Below, one piece after another: positions 19,477 through 27,744 of a stretch of 64,000 bases of DNA. The notes beneath the pieces are model-generated. The model ran no database searches. It saw only the letters and a list, made by a program, of their open reading frames with translations, and was not told the DNA's origin. A program made the translations under genes and the position numbers. This stretch comes from Nitrospira sp. ST-bin4. GTDB taxonomy: Bacteria; Nitrospirota; Nitrospiria; Nitrospirales; Nitrospiraceae. Where the stretch lies: contig MSXM01000012.1 in assembly GCA_002083565.1 (NCBI GenBank), positions 1-64,000 on the forward strand, written 5' to 3'. Positions within the stretch are counted from its first letter, which is position 1, and every line of letters starts with the position of its first letter.

Positions 19477-19815
19477 ATGAGGCTGAGAATTACCGGACGC
19501 CATCTGGACATCACGTCTGCACTGAAGAGTTATGTGGAAACGCGGTTTGGGCGGCTCGATCGCTACGAGTTGAAGGTCGGATCGCTTCAGGTTGTACTGG
19601 GAGTTGAAAAGCTTCGGCATATGGCTGAAGTAATCGGAACGGTCAACGGCAGACCGCTGCAGGCAAAAACATCCACTCGAGAAATGTACGCGACAATTGA
19701 CGCGCTGGTGGATCGGGTTGACGCACAGTTCAGGAAGTGGAAGGGGCGTCTGGTCAGCCGCAAGTCTGGAGGAACCAGAAGGCCTCAGATGCGAACCGAT
19801 GCCGAGTTGCTATAA
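19477..19815 (+). CDS. hpf: Ribosome hibernation promoting factor, short form
   Basis: HPF/YfiA proteins bind idle ribosomes in stationary phase. The 112-residue product starts RLRITGRHLDITSALKSYVE and has the dsRBD-like fold pattern with KTSTREMYATIDALVDRVDAQ. It lacks the long-form C-terminal dimerisation domain, although a basic tail follows. The strong GTAGGAGGTGTGAT precedes the ATG. Location after rpoN is the usual one. Confidence 0.93.
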   Translation: MRLRITGRHLDITSALKSYVETRFGRLDRYELKVGSLQVVLGVEKLRHMAEVIGTVNGRPLQAKTSTREMYATIDALVDRVDAQFRKWKGRLVSRKSGGTRRPQMRTDAELL

Positions 19816-20121
19816 CACGACTCTAAGAGGACTTTTAGAATTTGGAGATGCCCGCAAGGGAATTAGAATGTCGTACTACACCCGGTTTTCTCCCGTACTT
19901 TTACCGAGAACACTCTAGCAGAAAACCACACGTCGATCAGTCGAATCTATACCCCTCGGGAAGTGTCCGGATACAGGCGATGTGGAGGTGTTGGGTCATC
20001 AGTACAGGAAGTAGCGCAGACTTGACCGCTGTCGATGAAGTAGGCGATGCTTGATCTCGCTCAACATATCTTGTGCCCATGACAGAGGATGCGTTGAGAC
20101 ATCCATTAGACTAAGAATGAT
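19816..20121 (+). other. Intergenic region hpf-rapZ, no supported gene
   Basis: In many proteobacteria ptsN lies here between hpf and rapZ. No PtsN-like sequence is visible: the two short open frames (19697-19918 and 19842-20054) have no recognisable domain, weak codon structure and no convincing ribosome binding site. I see no clear terminator; the TCTAA/TTAGA arms near 19829 are too short. Confidence 0.6.
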
Positions 20122-20988
20122 ATGGCCCAACTCAGCTTAGTCATTATTAGTGGATTGTCCGGGTCCGGTAAATCTCACGCACTCAAGGTGTTTGAGGATG
20201 CCGGATATTTCTGTATCGATAACCTTCCACCCGCCCTGCTGCCAACTTTTGTCGATCTTTGCAATCAGCAGAAAGGTGAGATCGCTAATGTGGCCTTGGG
20301 CATCGATATTCGAGAGCGGGTATTTTTTTCTGACCTGGTTGGTATTCTTGAGCGTGTCAAAGGGCTCGGACATTCTGTCCAGTTGCTGTTTCTTGAATCG
20401 CGCGAGGAGGTCTTGGTTCGACGATTTTCCGAGTCGAGGCGTCCGCATCCGCTCTTGCCTCACTTGCCTGTATTGGAAGGGGTTCGGTTCGAAGCCCAAC
20501 GGCTTGCGGAGCTTCGGCGGCATGCAGACCGTGTCATTGATACGTCGGATCTGACGGTGCATGAACTTCGCGACTTGCTCACCAAGCAGTTCAGGCAAGA
20601 TCCGGGCGAAAAGAAACTTACGATATCGCTGCTCACATTCGGCTATAAATTCGGGGTTCCCTACGATATTGATTTGTTGTTCGATGTGCGCTTCCTTAAG
20701 AATCCCTATTTCGTTCCTGATCTGAAGTCGCTTCCCGGGGATGACCCCAGAGTTCGCGCCTTCATTTTGTCAAACTCCGATGCCATTGCGTTGATCGAGC
20801 GGCTTGAAGGGTTGCTCAAGTTTCTCATTCCGCAGTTCGAGCGCGAGCCACGCAGCTATCTGACGATCGCAATCGGGTGTACCGGCGGTCGTCATCGATC
20901 TGTTGCGGTCGCCGGACGTCTACAAGAAGGCCTTTCTGCCATGGGCTACGACGTCGCACTAAAGCATCGCGACATTCACAAATCATAG
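20122..20988 (+). CDS. rapZ: RNase adapter protein RapZ (nucleotide-binding)
   Basis: RapZ-family proteins bind nucleotides and, in E. coli, a small RNA and amino-sugar metabolite to control GlmS; the role in this lineage is unknown. The 288-residue product has Walker A GLSGSGKS (residues 11-18), the FCIDNLPPALLP stretch, and the C-terminal GCTGGRHRSVAVAGRLQEGL signature. Length matches the family. It lies downstream of rpoN-hpf as in many Gram-negatives. Confidence 0.94.
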   Translation: MAQLSLVIISGLSGSGKSHALKVFEDAGYFCIDNLPPALLPTFVDLCNQQKGEIANVALGIDIRERVFFSDLVGILERVKGLGHSVQLLFLESREEVLVRRFSESRRPHPLLPHLPVLEGVRFEAQRLAELRRHADRVIDTSDLTVHELRDLLTKQFRQDPGEKKLTISLLTFGYKFGVPYDIDLLFDVRFLKNPYFVPDLKSLPGDDPRVRAFILSNSDAIALIERLEGLLKFLIPQFEREPRSYLTIAIGCTGGRHRSVAVAGRLQEGLSAMGYDVALKHRDIHKS

Positions 20989-21353
20989 GTCTTGCAAAGA
21001 GGGACATGTCTGCGCTTATTGAGGAAGCGCTATTGCGTCATTCTGCCCATTTCTTGACAGGTAGAACATAGTGACTATACTTGCCCATGTGAGCATGCAA
21101 ACGGCTTGTAAAGTGAGTTCACGACGTGAAGCGGCAGATATTCTCTTCCTGGCGAACGGGGTTGAAGGTATGCCAGCCGTGCGATTCAATCAACGCGTAG
21201 AGACGATATGTGTCTGCCGGGAAGAGGAGTGTGTGATTGCCGGATGTTTCGGGATTGGAGCACCCGGGAACGCTACCTACAATTGACGATGGATGAAAAC
21301 GCGAAAATAATTCGTGTATGAAAGGTTGTCGTGTAGAGTGACAGGGAATACAT
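20989..21353 (+). other. Leader/intergenic region before pilM
   Basis: No convincing gene in 365 bases. The region holds a good sigma-70 promoter (21054-21081) and then about 270 transcribed bases before pilM. A palindrome TTCACGACGTGAA lies at 21118-21130. A 71-codon open frame at 21071-21286 starts on the -10 box itself, so it is unlikely to be translated from that promoter. The long leader may carry regulation. Confidence 0.55.
21054..21081 (+). promoter_or_regulatory. Predicted sigma-70 promoter for pilMNOPQ
   Basis: Consensus TTGACA at 21054-21059, a 16-base spacer and TATACT at 21076-21081. This is the best-matching promoter I found in the window. A start near 21089 gives a leader of about 265 bases before pilM. 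Confidence 0.6.
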
Positions 21354-22460
21354 ATGCTGAGCTCATTTAAAAACGTATTCGAGACCGATCTGATCTCATT
21401 CCTGACGCCGCGCAAGCAGCTGGTGGGCCTCGACATCGGATCCAGCGCGATTAAGCTTGTTCAGTTGAGGGAAAGCAAAGGGCGGTACATTCTTCAGAAA
21501 TTCGGTGTGAAGCCTCTTGAGCCCGAGGTGATTGTTGATGGGACGGTGATGGACGAAGGTCGTGTGGTTTCGGCCATTCGAGAGTTGTTCGATGAGACCG
21601 GAGTCAAGAATAAGCAGGTGGCCGTCTCAATTTCAGGACACGCCGTCATCGTGAAGAAGATCAGCTTGCCCCCGATGCCGGACGAAGAGTTGGAAGGGCA
21701 GGTGAAGTTAGCGGCGGAGCAGTATATCCCCTTCGATATCAATGAAGTGAATATCGATTTTCATGTGTTGCCAGCCGATCTGTCAGGGGACAAGCAGACA
21801 GATATGGCGGTTATTCTCGTTGCTGCGAAGAAAGACAAGATCAATGAATTGACCGAACTTGTCAAGGGCGCGGGCCTTACGCCGATGATCATGGATGTGG
21901 ATGCGTTTGCGATCGAGAATATGCACGCCATCAATTATCCGATGGCGCAGGATGAAACCACGGCGTTGATCAATATCGGGGCGAGTGTGATGAATGTGAA
22001 TATCATCCGCGGCGGCGCCTCTCTGTTCACGCGGGATATTCCATTGGGCGGCAATCGTTACACCGAGGCGATTCAACGCGAGATGGGTATGTCCTATGAG
22101 GAGGCGGAAGAAAGTAAACGAGTAGGGAAGGGAAGAGACTCCGGCGAGGGCGCGATGAGTGCTGTGATGAACAGCATGAATGGCGAGGTCGCTTCTGAGA
22201 TCGCCAGAACAGTGGATTATTTTAAAACATCCGCTGCAAATGCCGAGCTGGATCGAGTGCTTGTGTGCGGTGGTGTCGCGCAAGCTAAAGGATTGATCCA
22301 GCAACTCGGCGATCGGATGCAAATTCCTGTAGAGCTGGCCGACCCGTTTAGCGAAATCGATGTGACCGGAAGCGGCATGGATCCAGACCTGTTGGCCGAT
22401 CTGGCGCCATCGGCGGCGGTCGGCGTCGGGTTGGCACTGAGGGCGGTGGGGGACCGATGA
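21354..22460 (+). CDS. pilM: Type IV pilus assembly protein PilM
   Basis: PilM is the cytoplasmic actin-like ATPase of the pilus alignment complex and binds the N terminus of PilN. The 368-residue product has the phosphate-1 motif VGLDIGSSAIKLVQL (about residues 23-37), the PMPDEELEGQVKLAAEQYIP segment and the adenosine motif VLVCGGVAQAKGL. The stop overlaps pilN by four bases. Confidence 0.96.
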   Translation: MLSSFKNVFETDLISFLTPRKQLVGLDIGSSAIKLVQLRESKGRYILQKFGVKPLEPEVIVDGTVMDEGRVVSAIRELFDETGVKNKQVAVSISGHAVIVKKISLPPMPDEELEGQVKLAAEQYIPFDINEVNIDFHVLPADLSGDKQTDMAVILVAAKKDKINELTELVKGAGLTPMIMDVDAFAIENMHAINYPMAQDETTALINIGASVMNVNIIRGGASLFTRDIPLGGNRYTEAIQREMGMSYEEAEESKRVGKGRDSGEGAMSAVMNSMNGEVASEIARTVDYFKTSAANAELDRVLVCGGVAQAKGLIQQLGDRMQIPVELADPFSEIDVTGSGMDPDLLADLAPSAAVGVGLALRAVGDR

Positions 22461-23011
22461 TTCGCATTAATCTGCTTGCCTCGGGGGCAAAAGCAAGAAA
22501 AGCTAAGCCTCAATATGACGTCCGCGCACAAGTACTGCTCGGCGTGGGAGTGATTCTGATTATTGTGACCGGATGTTGGTGGTACGCCTCTACGCTCGAT
22601 AGTGAAATTGAGGCGCGACAGGAAGAGAAGCGGGAGAAGGAAAGCCAGGTTGCGCAATTAAAAGAGCAGGTGAAAAAAGTTCAAGACTTTGAGCAAAAGA
22701 AGAAACTGCTAGAGGATAAGAATCGAATCATCGACCAGCTGGAGCAGTCGAGAATGGGGCCGGTGAAAGTGCTGGATCATGTCAGCCAGAGTATCGAGCC
22801 TCTGAAGATCTGGTTGACGAGATTAGGTGTGTCATCCGATACGGTGGAATTGGAAGGGAAAGCGCTCACGAACGATGATGTCGTGGAATTTGCGAATAAT
22901 CTTCGGCGGACAGACTATTTTGCCGGCATCAATCTTCAGGAAAGCAAGGCGACGGTTGAAAACAAGATCAATGTATATCAGTTTCGATTGACGTTTCGCC
23001 TGAAGGGATGA
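22457..23011 (+). CDS. pilN: Type IV pilus assembly protein PilN
   Basis: PilN is an inner-membrane bitopic protein linking PilM to PilO. The 184-residue product starts MIRINLLASGAKARKAKPQ, the conserved PilM-binding INLL motif, followed by one membrane segment (about residues 29-47) and a long charged coiled coil (residues 53-100), then a ferredoxin-like domain. It overlaps both pilM and pilO by four bases. Confidence 0.94.
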   Translation: MIRINLLASGAKARKAKPQYDVRAQVLLGVGVILIIVTGCWWYASTLDSEIEARQEEKREKESQVAQLKEQVKKVQDFEQKKKLLEDKNRIIDQLEQSRMGPVKVLDHVSQSIEPLKIWLTRLGVSSDTVELEGKALTNDDVVEFANNLRRTDYFAGINLQESKATVENKINVYQFRLTFRLKG

Positions 23012-23670
23012 ATATGGAGCTGCCATCGGTCAATCTGGACTCGCTACGCAATGTTCCCGCCCCGCAGAAGGTGGCGCTCCTGTTTCTGCTTGTCGGCGGT
23101 CTCGTCGCCGCATTTTATTTTTATATTGCTGAACCCAAAGCAGCGGAGATTGCGGCCTTAGAAGCTGAAAATAGCAGGTTGGAGAGCGAAGTTCAAACGC
23201 TCAGCATCAAAGTCAAACATCTGGATGAGATCATCGCTGCGAGTAAGCAGCTCGAAATTGAGTTGGCAAAGAAGAAGGAGCGCCTCCCTCCGGAGGAGGA
23301 AGCCATTATGCTGCTCAAGCAAGTGTCTGATCTTGGTGTCCGGTTAGGGCTCGATATCAGATTGTGGAAGCCAGGGGCCCCGGCTGAGGATCCGTCGAAG
23401 CTCTTTGTGAAAATGCCCGTGAATGTCGAGGTGTCCGGGGTCTATCACACGGCCGCGCTGTTTTTCGACCGCATTAACAGGCTGCCAAGGATCATTACGG
23501 TGTCCGGTCTGAAAATGGGATCACCGAAGGTTGATCAAGGGCGGATAGTTTCACAAACAACGTTTGACTTAGTCGCGTATGCTGCGCCACAGGAAAAACC
23601 CGCTGTTGCAGCACCAGTTGCAGGGGCCAAGCCCGTTCAGCCTGCTCAGCCCGCTCCAGCTGGAAAATAA
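23008..23670 (+). CDS. pilO: Type IV pilus assembly protein PilO
   Basis: PilO dimerises with PilN in the periplasm and connects to PilP. The 220-residue product has a single membrane segment (about residues 21-41), a coiled coil (residues 45-90) and a periplasmic alpha/beta domain. The C-terminal 25 residues are Ala/Pro/Val-rich and probably disordered. It overlaps pilN by four bases. Confidence 0.93.
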   Translation: MNMELPSVNLDSLRNVPAPQKVALLFLLVGGLVAAFYFYIAEPKAAEIAALEAENSRLESEVQTLSIKVKHLDEIIAASKQLEIELAKKKERLPPEEEAIMLLKQVSDLGVRLGLDIRLWKPGAPAEDPSKLFVKMPVNVEVSGVYHTAALFFDRINRLPRIITVSGLKMGSPKVDQGRIVSQTTFDLVAYAAPQEKPAVAAPVAGAKPVQPAQPAPAGK

Positions 23671-23688
23671 GGGAGATTCGAAGGGCAC

Positions 23689-24315
23689 ATGGATAGTCTA
23701 AAAAACAAGAGGTGGGACGGGCATCGGTATGCGGTCGCTAGAGGTACAGCGGCTTTCCTTGGCATTGTTGCTCTTGTTTGTCTCCATAACGTCGTTGCTC
23801 AAGCAGATCCTCTTGTTGCGCAGATGAGTCCGATGAGACAGGAATCGATTAAGATGTCATCTGTCCCGGACGTTCCGAAGGCGCCTATTTCAGCTGCTGA
23901 TCCGCTACCATCCGGAGAGTTGGCGCAGATGTCGCCCCAGGCGCCGTTTCCCGACGGTGCAGTTGGGTCCGGTTATGATCCATCCGGGCGCCGCGACCCA
24001 TTTGCCCCAGTCATACAGGATCTTCAGCTGGGTAGGGTCGATGTGAATCTTCCCCCGCTCCAACGTGTGACATTAACCGAGCTCAATCTGATCGCCATTG
24101 TATGGGGGGCCTATGGGTACACGGCCATGGTTCAGACGCCTGAAGGGCATGGATATACGGTCAAGCGGGGGACAAGAGTCGGGCAGAACAACGGAGTGGT
24201 CAGTGCAATTACTGAGCGAGGCATCATTGTACAGGAGCGATTCACCGATGTGTATGGCAAGAAGCAGGAGCGTGAGTATGTCAAGCTCCTCCATCCGAAA
24301 GAAGGCTCAGAATGA
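23689..24315 (+). CDS. pilP: Type IV pilus assembly protein PilP
   Basis: PilP joins the PilN/PilO complex to the secretin PilQ. The 208-residue product has an N-terminal hydrophobic segment (FLGIVALVCLHNVVAQA) and the PilP pattern DPSGRRDPFAPV followed by the LTELNLIAIVWGAYGYTAMV and VKRGTRVG beta domain. The Cys in LVC lacks a small residue before it, so it does not make a standard lipobox. The stop overlaps pilQ by four bases. Confidence 0.92.
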   Translation: MDSLKNKRWDGHRYAVARGTAAFLGIVALVCLHNVVAQADPLVAQMSPMRQESIKMSSVPDVPKAPISAADPLPSGELAQMSPQAPFPDGAVGSGYDPSGRRDPFAPVIQDLQLGRVDVNLPPLQRVTLTELNLIAIVWGAYGYTAMVQTPEGHGYTVKRGTRVGQNNGVVSAITERGIIVQERFTDVYGKKQEREYVKLLHPKEGSE

Positions 24316-26285
24316 AACCATTATTGTCTAGCATGTGTGGTTTGATGACGGCGAGGCGGTTCATCGGAGCCTTGGGGGTATCCCTCATTGCTTTGGGAGC
24401 GCATGCCGGGATGGTTCCACTTGACGATGAAGCCGGTGAGTCCGGCAAGAGCGGTCTCGCAGAAGTCGAGGAAGGTATCGGCTCGCTGCCGGCTCAATCG
24501 GTGACCAATATCGAGGTACATCCGGAGGGAGATCGGATCACGGTGGCAATCGTCGGAGACGGAACATTCTTTCCCGATGCGAAGTTGCTGGATGAGTCCC
24601 GGTTAGTCATTGATATGCCGGCTGTGTCCTCCGCATTCCGGCAGTCGACCGTGCAGGGGCAGCACCAGTTGCTCAAAACAATCAGGGTAGGGAATCACGC
24701 CGATAGGGTTCGGCTCGTATTTGACCTGCTTGAACAGCCCGCTTTTTCTGTCGAAACACAGGGCAATAAAGTCCTCGTGGTACTCAGTCCGAAAGAGTCC
24801 CAGGGTTCCCACAGTGAGGTATCGCAGCCGGCCAAGGTCTCACGGCCGGCACTTCAGGAGCGTAAGGTGCTGTTTGACTCGGGACCTCGGACCGTGAAAA
24901 AGATTGCCCGAATCATCGGCCCCGCACAGTCTCCGTTTAGGGTCCAGCCGGTACAAATGGCAACGGAGAGTGCTCCAGATCAAAAGGATAACCGGTCGGA
25001 TGACATTATCGCGGGGCAGACTCGGTTTGTTGGGCGACGCATCTCACTCGATTTTCAGCAAGCGGACATCACGAATATTTTACGACTGATTGCCGACGTC
25101 AGTGGTTTCAATATCGTCGTTGGCGAGGGTGTCAAATCCAAAGTCACCATGAAACTTGTGAACGTGCCCTGGGATCAGGCCTTGGACATGCTCTTGAAGA
25201 TGAATGGGCTTGGGATGATTCGTCAGGGATCAATTGTCTGGGTGGACACGCTGTCGAATCTTGCCAAGCAACAAGATGACGAAGCAAGAGCCAAAGACGC
25301 CAAGGTGAAGGCCGAAGAATTAGTCGACCGGGTCTTTTACATCAAGAATATCCAAGCCCAAGAGCTCATGACGTCGTTGCGCCAATATTTGAGCCCGCGC
25401 GGCGTGATGCAATTTAATGCGGGAAGCAACGCGCTGATCGTGAGAGAGACGGAGAGTAAATTGGCAGTCGTGAGGCAGCTGGTCGAGGGGCTCGATTTGG
25501 AAGTGCCGCAAGTCCAGATTGAAGCGCGCATCGTTCAGGCGGATACCGTCTATGCTAGAGGATTGGGGATTCAGTGGGGCTTCCAGGCTGCGAACAGAAC
25601 GCCTTCGACATTCAACGCCATCGGTGGCCTCAACGGTCCGTTCGGTGAAGTTGCCGGCACAGGGAATAGTACGATATCCAGAAGCTGGCTGGTGAATTTG
25701 CCGGCCCAGGTCGGTGGGTTGCCCGCGGTCCCTGGCATAGGCTGGACGTTTGGAAAGCTGGGTGGAGATTTTGCTTTGGATATGAGGTTGTCTGCCGGAG
25801 AGTTGTTGGGTCTGACGAAAGTTATCGCTGCCCCCAAAATCATGACGCTGGATAAGCGCGAAGCAAAGATCTCTCAGGGCGAATCGATTCCATTTCAAAC
25901 CACTTCGTTACAGGGAACGCAGACAACGTTTGTGGATGCCAATTTGGAACTGAACGTGACACCTCAAATCACATCGCGCGATCCGAAGGAGGATGCCAAG
26001 AGAATTCTGCTGAAGGTGCGGGCGACTCGGAATGCCGTGGGTGCTCGCAGCAATCCGGCCGGTCCAAGCATTGATCGGCGCGAGGCAAATACTCAAGTGC
26101 TTGTTCGGGATGGAGAGACGATGGTGATCGGCGGGGTGTTCGTCGACACGCAGAATAACAACGTTCAAGGAGTGCCGTATATGTCCCGCATCCCGGTTCT
26201 TGGCTGGTTATTCAAGAACAAGTCCGAGTCGGTCTCCAAGCAAGAGCTGCTCATTTTCTTAACGCCGAGCATTGTGAAGACATAG
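24312..26285 (+). CDS. pilQ: Type IV pilus secretin PilQ
   Basis: PilQ forms the outer-membrane pore for the pilus. The 657-residue product has a signal peptide ending near AHAG, one AMIN domain (about residues 60-155, possibly peptidoglycan binding), the STN-type domain with ISLDFQQADITNILRLIADV, a secretin N1 domain and the C-terminal secretin domain containing VPYMSRIPVLGWLFKNK. Shorter than the roughly 700-770 aa proteobacterial forms with two AMIN domains. Confidence 0.96.
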   Translation: MKPLLSSMCGLMTARRFIGALGVSLIALGAHAGMVPLDDEAGESGKSGLAEVEEGIGSLPAQSVTNIEVHPEGDRITVAIVGDGTFFPDAKLLDESRLVIDMPAVSSAFRQSTVQGQHQLLKTIRVGNHADRVRLVFDLLEQPAFSVETQGNKVLVVLSPKESQGSHSEVSQPAKVSRPALQERKVLFDSGPRTVKKIARIIGPAQSPFRVQPVQMATESAPDQKDNRSDDIIAGQTRFVGRRISLDFQQADITNILRLIADVSGFNIVVGEGVKSKVTMKLVNVPWDQALDMLLKMNGLGMIRQGSIVWVDTLSNLAKQQDDEARAKDAKVKAEELVDRVFYIKNIQAQELMTSLRQYLSPRGVMQFNAGSNALIVRETESKLAVVRQLVEGLDLEVPQVQIEARIVQADTVYARGLGIQWGFQAANRTPSTFNAIGGLNGPFGEVAGTGNSTISRSWLVNLPAQVGGLPAVPGIGWTFGKLGGDFALDMRLSAGELLGLTKVIAAPKIMTLDKREAKISQGESIPFQTTSLQGTQTTFVDANLELNVTPQITSRDPKEDAKRILLKVRATRNAVGARSNPAGPSIDRREANTQVLVRDGETMVIGGVFVDTQNNNVQGVPYMSRIPVLGWLFKNKSESVSKQELLIFLTPSIVKT

Positions 26286-26326
26286 ACCGTAGTAGTTTCC
26301 AGTCAGATGTTCTGAAGTAAGAGAAT

Positions 26327-26370
26327 GTGCGTGGCGATGCTGATCAGCGTCGCCACGCACGTTTGTTTTT
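26327..26370 (+). terminator. Intrinsic terminator after pilQ
   Basis: A near-perfect 34-base inverted repeat (26327-26360, arm GTGCGTGGCGATGCT with one U-G pair, loop GATC) is followed directly by GTTTGTTTTT at 26361-26370. Strong GC-rich stem plus T-run, 41 bases after the pilQ stop. Confidence 0.88.
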
Positions 26371-26592
26371 AGCTGAAGGCGCCGCTCCGGGCGTGTGCAG
26401 AATAGCTCCTCATATCGATTTATCTATGATCAGTCCCGATTGCTCTTCCCGCCCCTTTACAGAGCGCCGTGTAATTCTTTTAGTTTGACGATGAGCTGTG
26501 CTACCATCCCCCCGCGTCTTGGCCTTCTTGTTTCAGAAGAATATGTGATGTGCCATGACGATCCAATGAGTGCCATGGTGTAGGAATCGGCT
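26371..26592 (+). other. Intergenic region pilQ-aroB, no supported gene
   Basis: Nothing convincing beyond the pilQ terminator. A 62-codon open frame at 26395-26583 has no recognisable domain and low-complexity composition. A TTGACG at about 26487 has no acceptable -10 at normal spacing. The aroB promoter is presumably here but I cannot place it. Confidence 0.5.
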
Positions 26593-27735
26593 ATGACATT
26601 GTCATCGATGGTATCGGTCTCGCTTGGTGAGCGGAGCTACAAGATTCTGATTCAAGCCGGTCTTTTGAGTCGGCTTGAAGGGAGGTTGAGCGAACTGGCG
26701 GTGAAGGGGAAAGTCGGTGTGGTGACGGATCGTCATGTGGCCGGTTACTATCTGAGCGGGATGCTGCAGCAGCTGAAGAAGTGCGGCGTCGATGCGGTTC
26801 CTATTGTCCTGCCTCCCGGTGAACGGTCGAAGAAACTGGATACGATCACGAACATTCTTGATGTGATGGCGCGTCATCGGTTTGAGCGGTCGTCGTTTCT
26901 CTTTGCACTTGGGGGAGGTGTGGTCGGCGATATAGCAGGATTTGCGGCGGCGATCTATCAGCGCGGTATCCCATTCATTCAGATTCCAACTACCCTCATT
27001 GCCCAGTCTGATTCGAGCGTCGGGGGAAAGACGGGAGTCGATCATCGGCTGGGTAAGAATCTGATCGGGGCGTTCTATCAACCCAAGGAAGTATGGATTG
27101 ATCCGCTGACGCTTCGGACTTTGCCGATACGCGAATGGGTTGCCGGGCTGGCGGAGGTCATCAAGTATGGCATTATCGCGGATGAGGAGTTTTTTTCATA
27201 TCTTCAGCGGGAGATGCCCGGTTTGCTGAAACGAAAACCAGATATTGTTGCAGTGGCAGTGAAGCGGTCTTGCGAAATCAAAGCTCAAGTAGTTGCAGCA
27301 GATGAGCGGGAGTCTGACCGGCGGCGCATCCTCAATTATGGGCACACGATCGGGCATGCGCTTGAAACGCTGGGGCGATACGAATCGCTCATTCACGGTG
27401 AGGCTGTCGGGATCGGGTTGGTTCAAGAAGCTGACGTCGCATGTTTTCTTGGGACTTGTGATCGCAGTGTCGTGCAACGTATTCAAGCCCTTGTCCAGGC
27501 CGCCGGCCTGCCCGATCGCATGCCGCAGTGGACAGCAGCCAAAATCTGGAAGGCGATGCTTCATGACAAGAAAGTGTCCGGAGGACAAGTTGTCGGTGTG
27601 TGGCCGGAACGGATCGGGCATGTTCGGATGATGCCGATCGATGAACCGACTTTTTGCCAATGGCATCAAACGCTGCCTAAGCCCAACTCCGGCAAGAGCC
27701 TCTCCCGCAAGAAGCCGGCCAAACAGAAACGGTAG
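26593..27735 (+). CDS. aroB: 3-dehydroquinate synthase
   Basis: Converts DAHP to 3-dehydroquinate, second step of the shikimate pathway, using NAD and a divalent metal. The 380-residue product has the NAD-binding GGGVVGDIAGFAAAIYQRG (about residues 114-132), then PTTLIAQSDSSVGGKTGVD, and metal-ligand histidines in NYGHTIGHALE and HGEAVGIG. The last 25 residues are a basic tail beyond the usual end. Ten bases separate it from nadE. Confidence 0.96.
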   Translation: MTLSSMVSVSLGERSYKILIQAGLLSRLEGRLSELAVKGKVGVVTDRHVAGYYLSGMLQQLKKCGVDAVPIVLPPGERSKKLDTITNILDVMARHRFERSSFLFALGGGVVGDIAGFAAAIYQRGIPFIQIPTTLIAQSDSSVGGKTGVDHRLGKNLIGAFYQPKEVWIDPLTLRTLPIREWVAGLAEVIKYGIIADEEFFSYLQREMPGLLKRKPDIVAVAVKRSCEIKAQVVAADERESDRRRILNYGHTIGHALETLGRYESLIHGEAVGIGLVQEADVACFLGTCDRSVVQRIQALVQAAGLPDRMPQWTAAKIWKAMLHDKKVSGGQVVGVWPERIGHVRMMPIDEPTFCQWHQTLPKPNSGKSLSRKKPAKQKR

Positions 27736-27744
27736 GCCTGTCTG

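Noticed and set aside
21071..21286. 71-codon frame in the pilM leader
   Set aside because: Its GTG overlaps the -10 region of the promoter that would transcribe it; no ribosome binding site or family.
26395..26583. 62-codon frame before aroB
   Set aside because: No ribosome binding site, odd composition, no recognisable motif.
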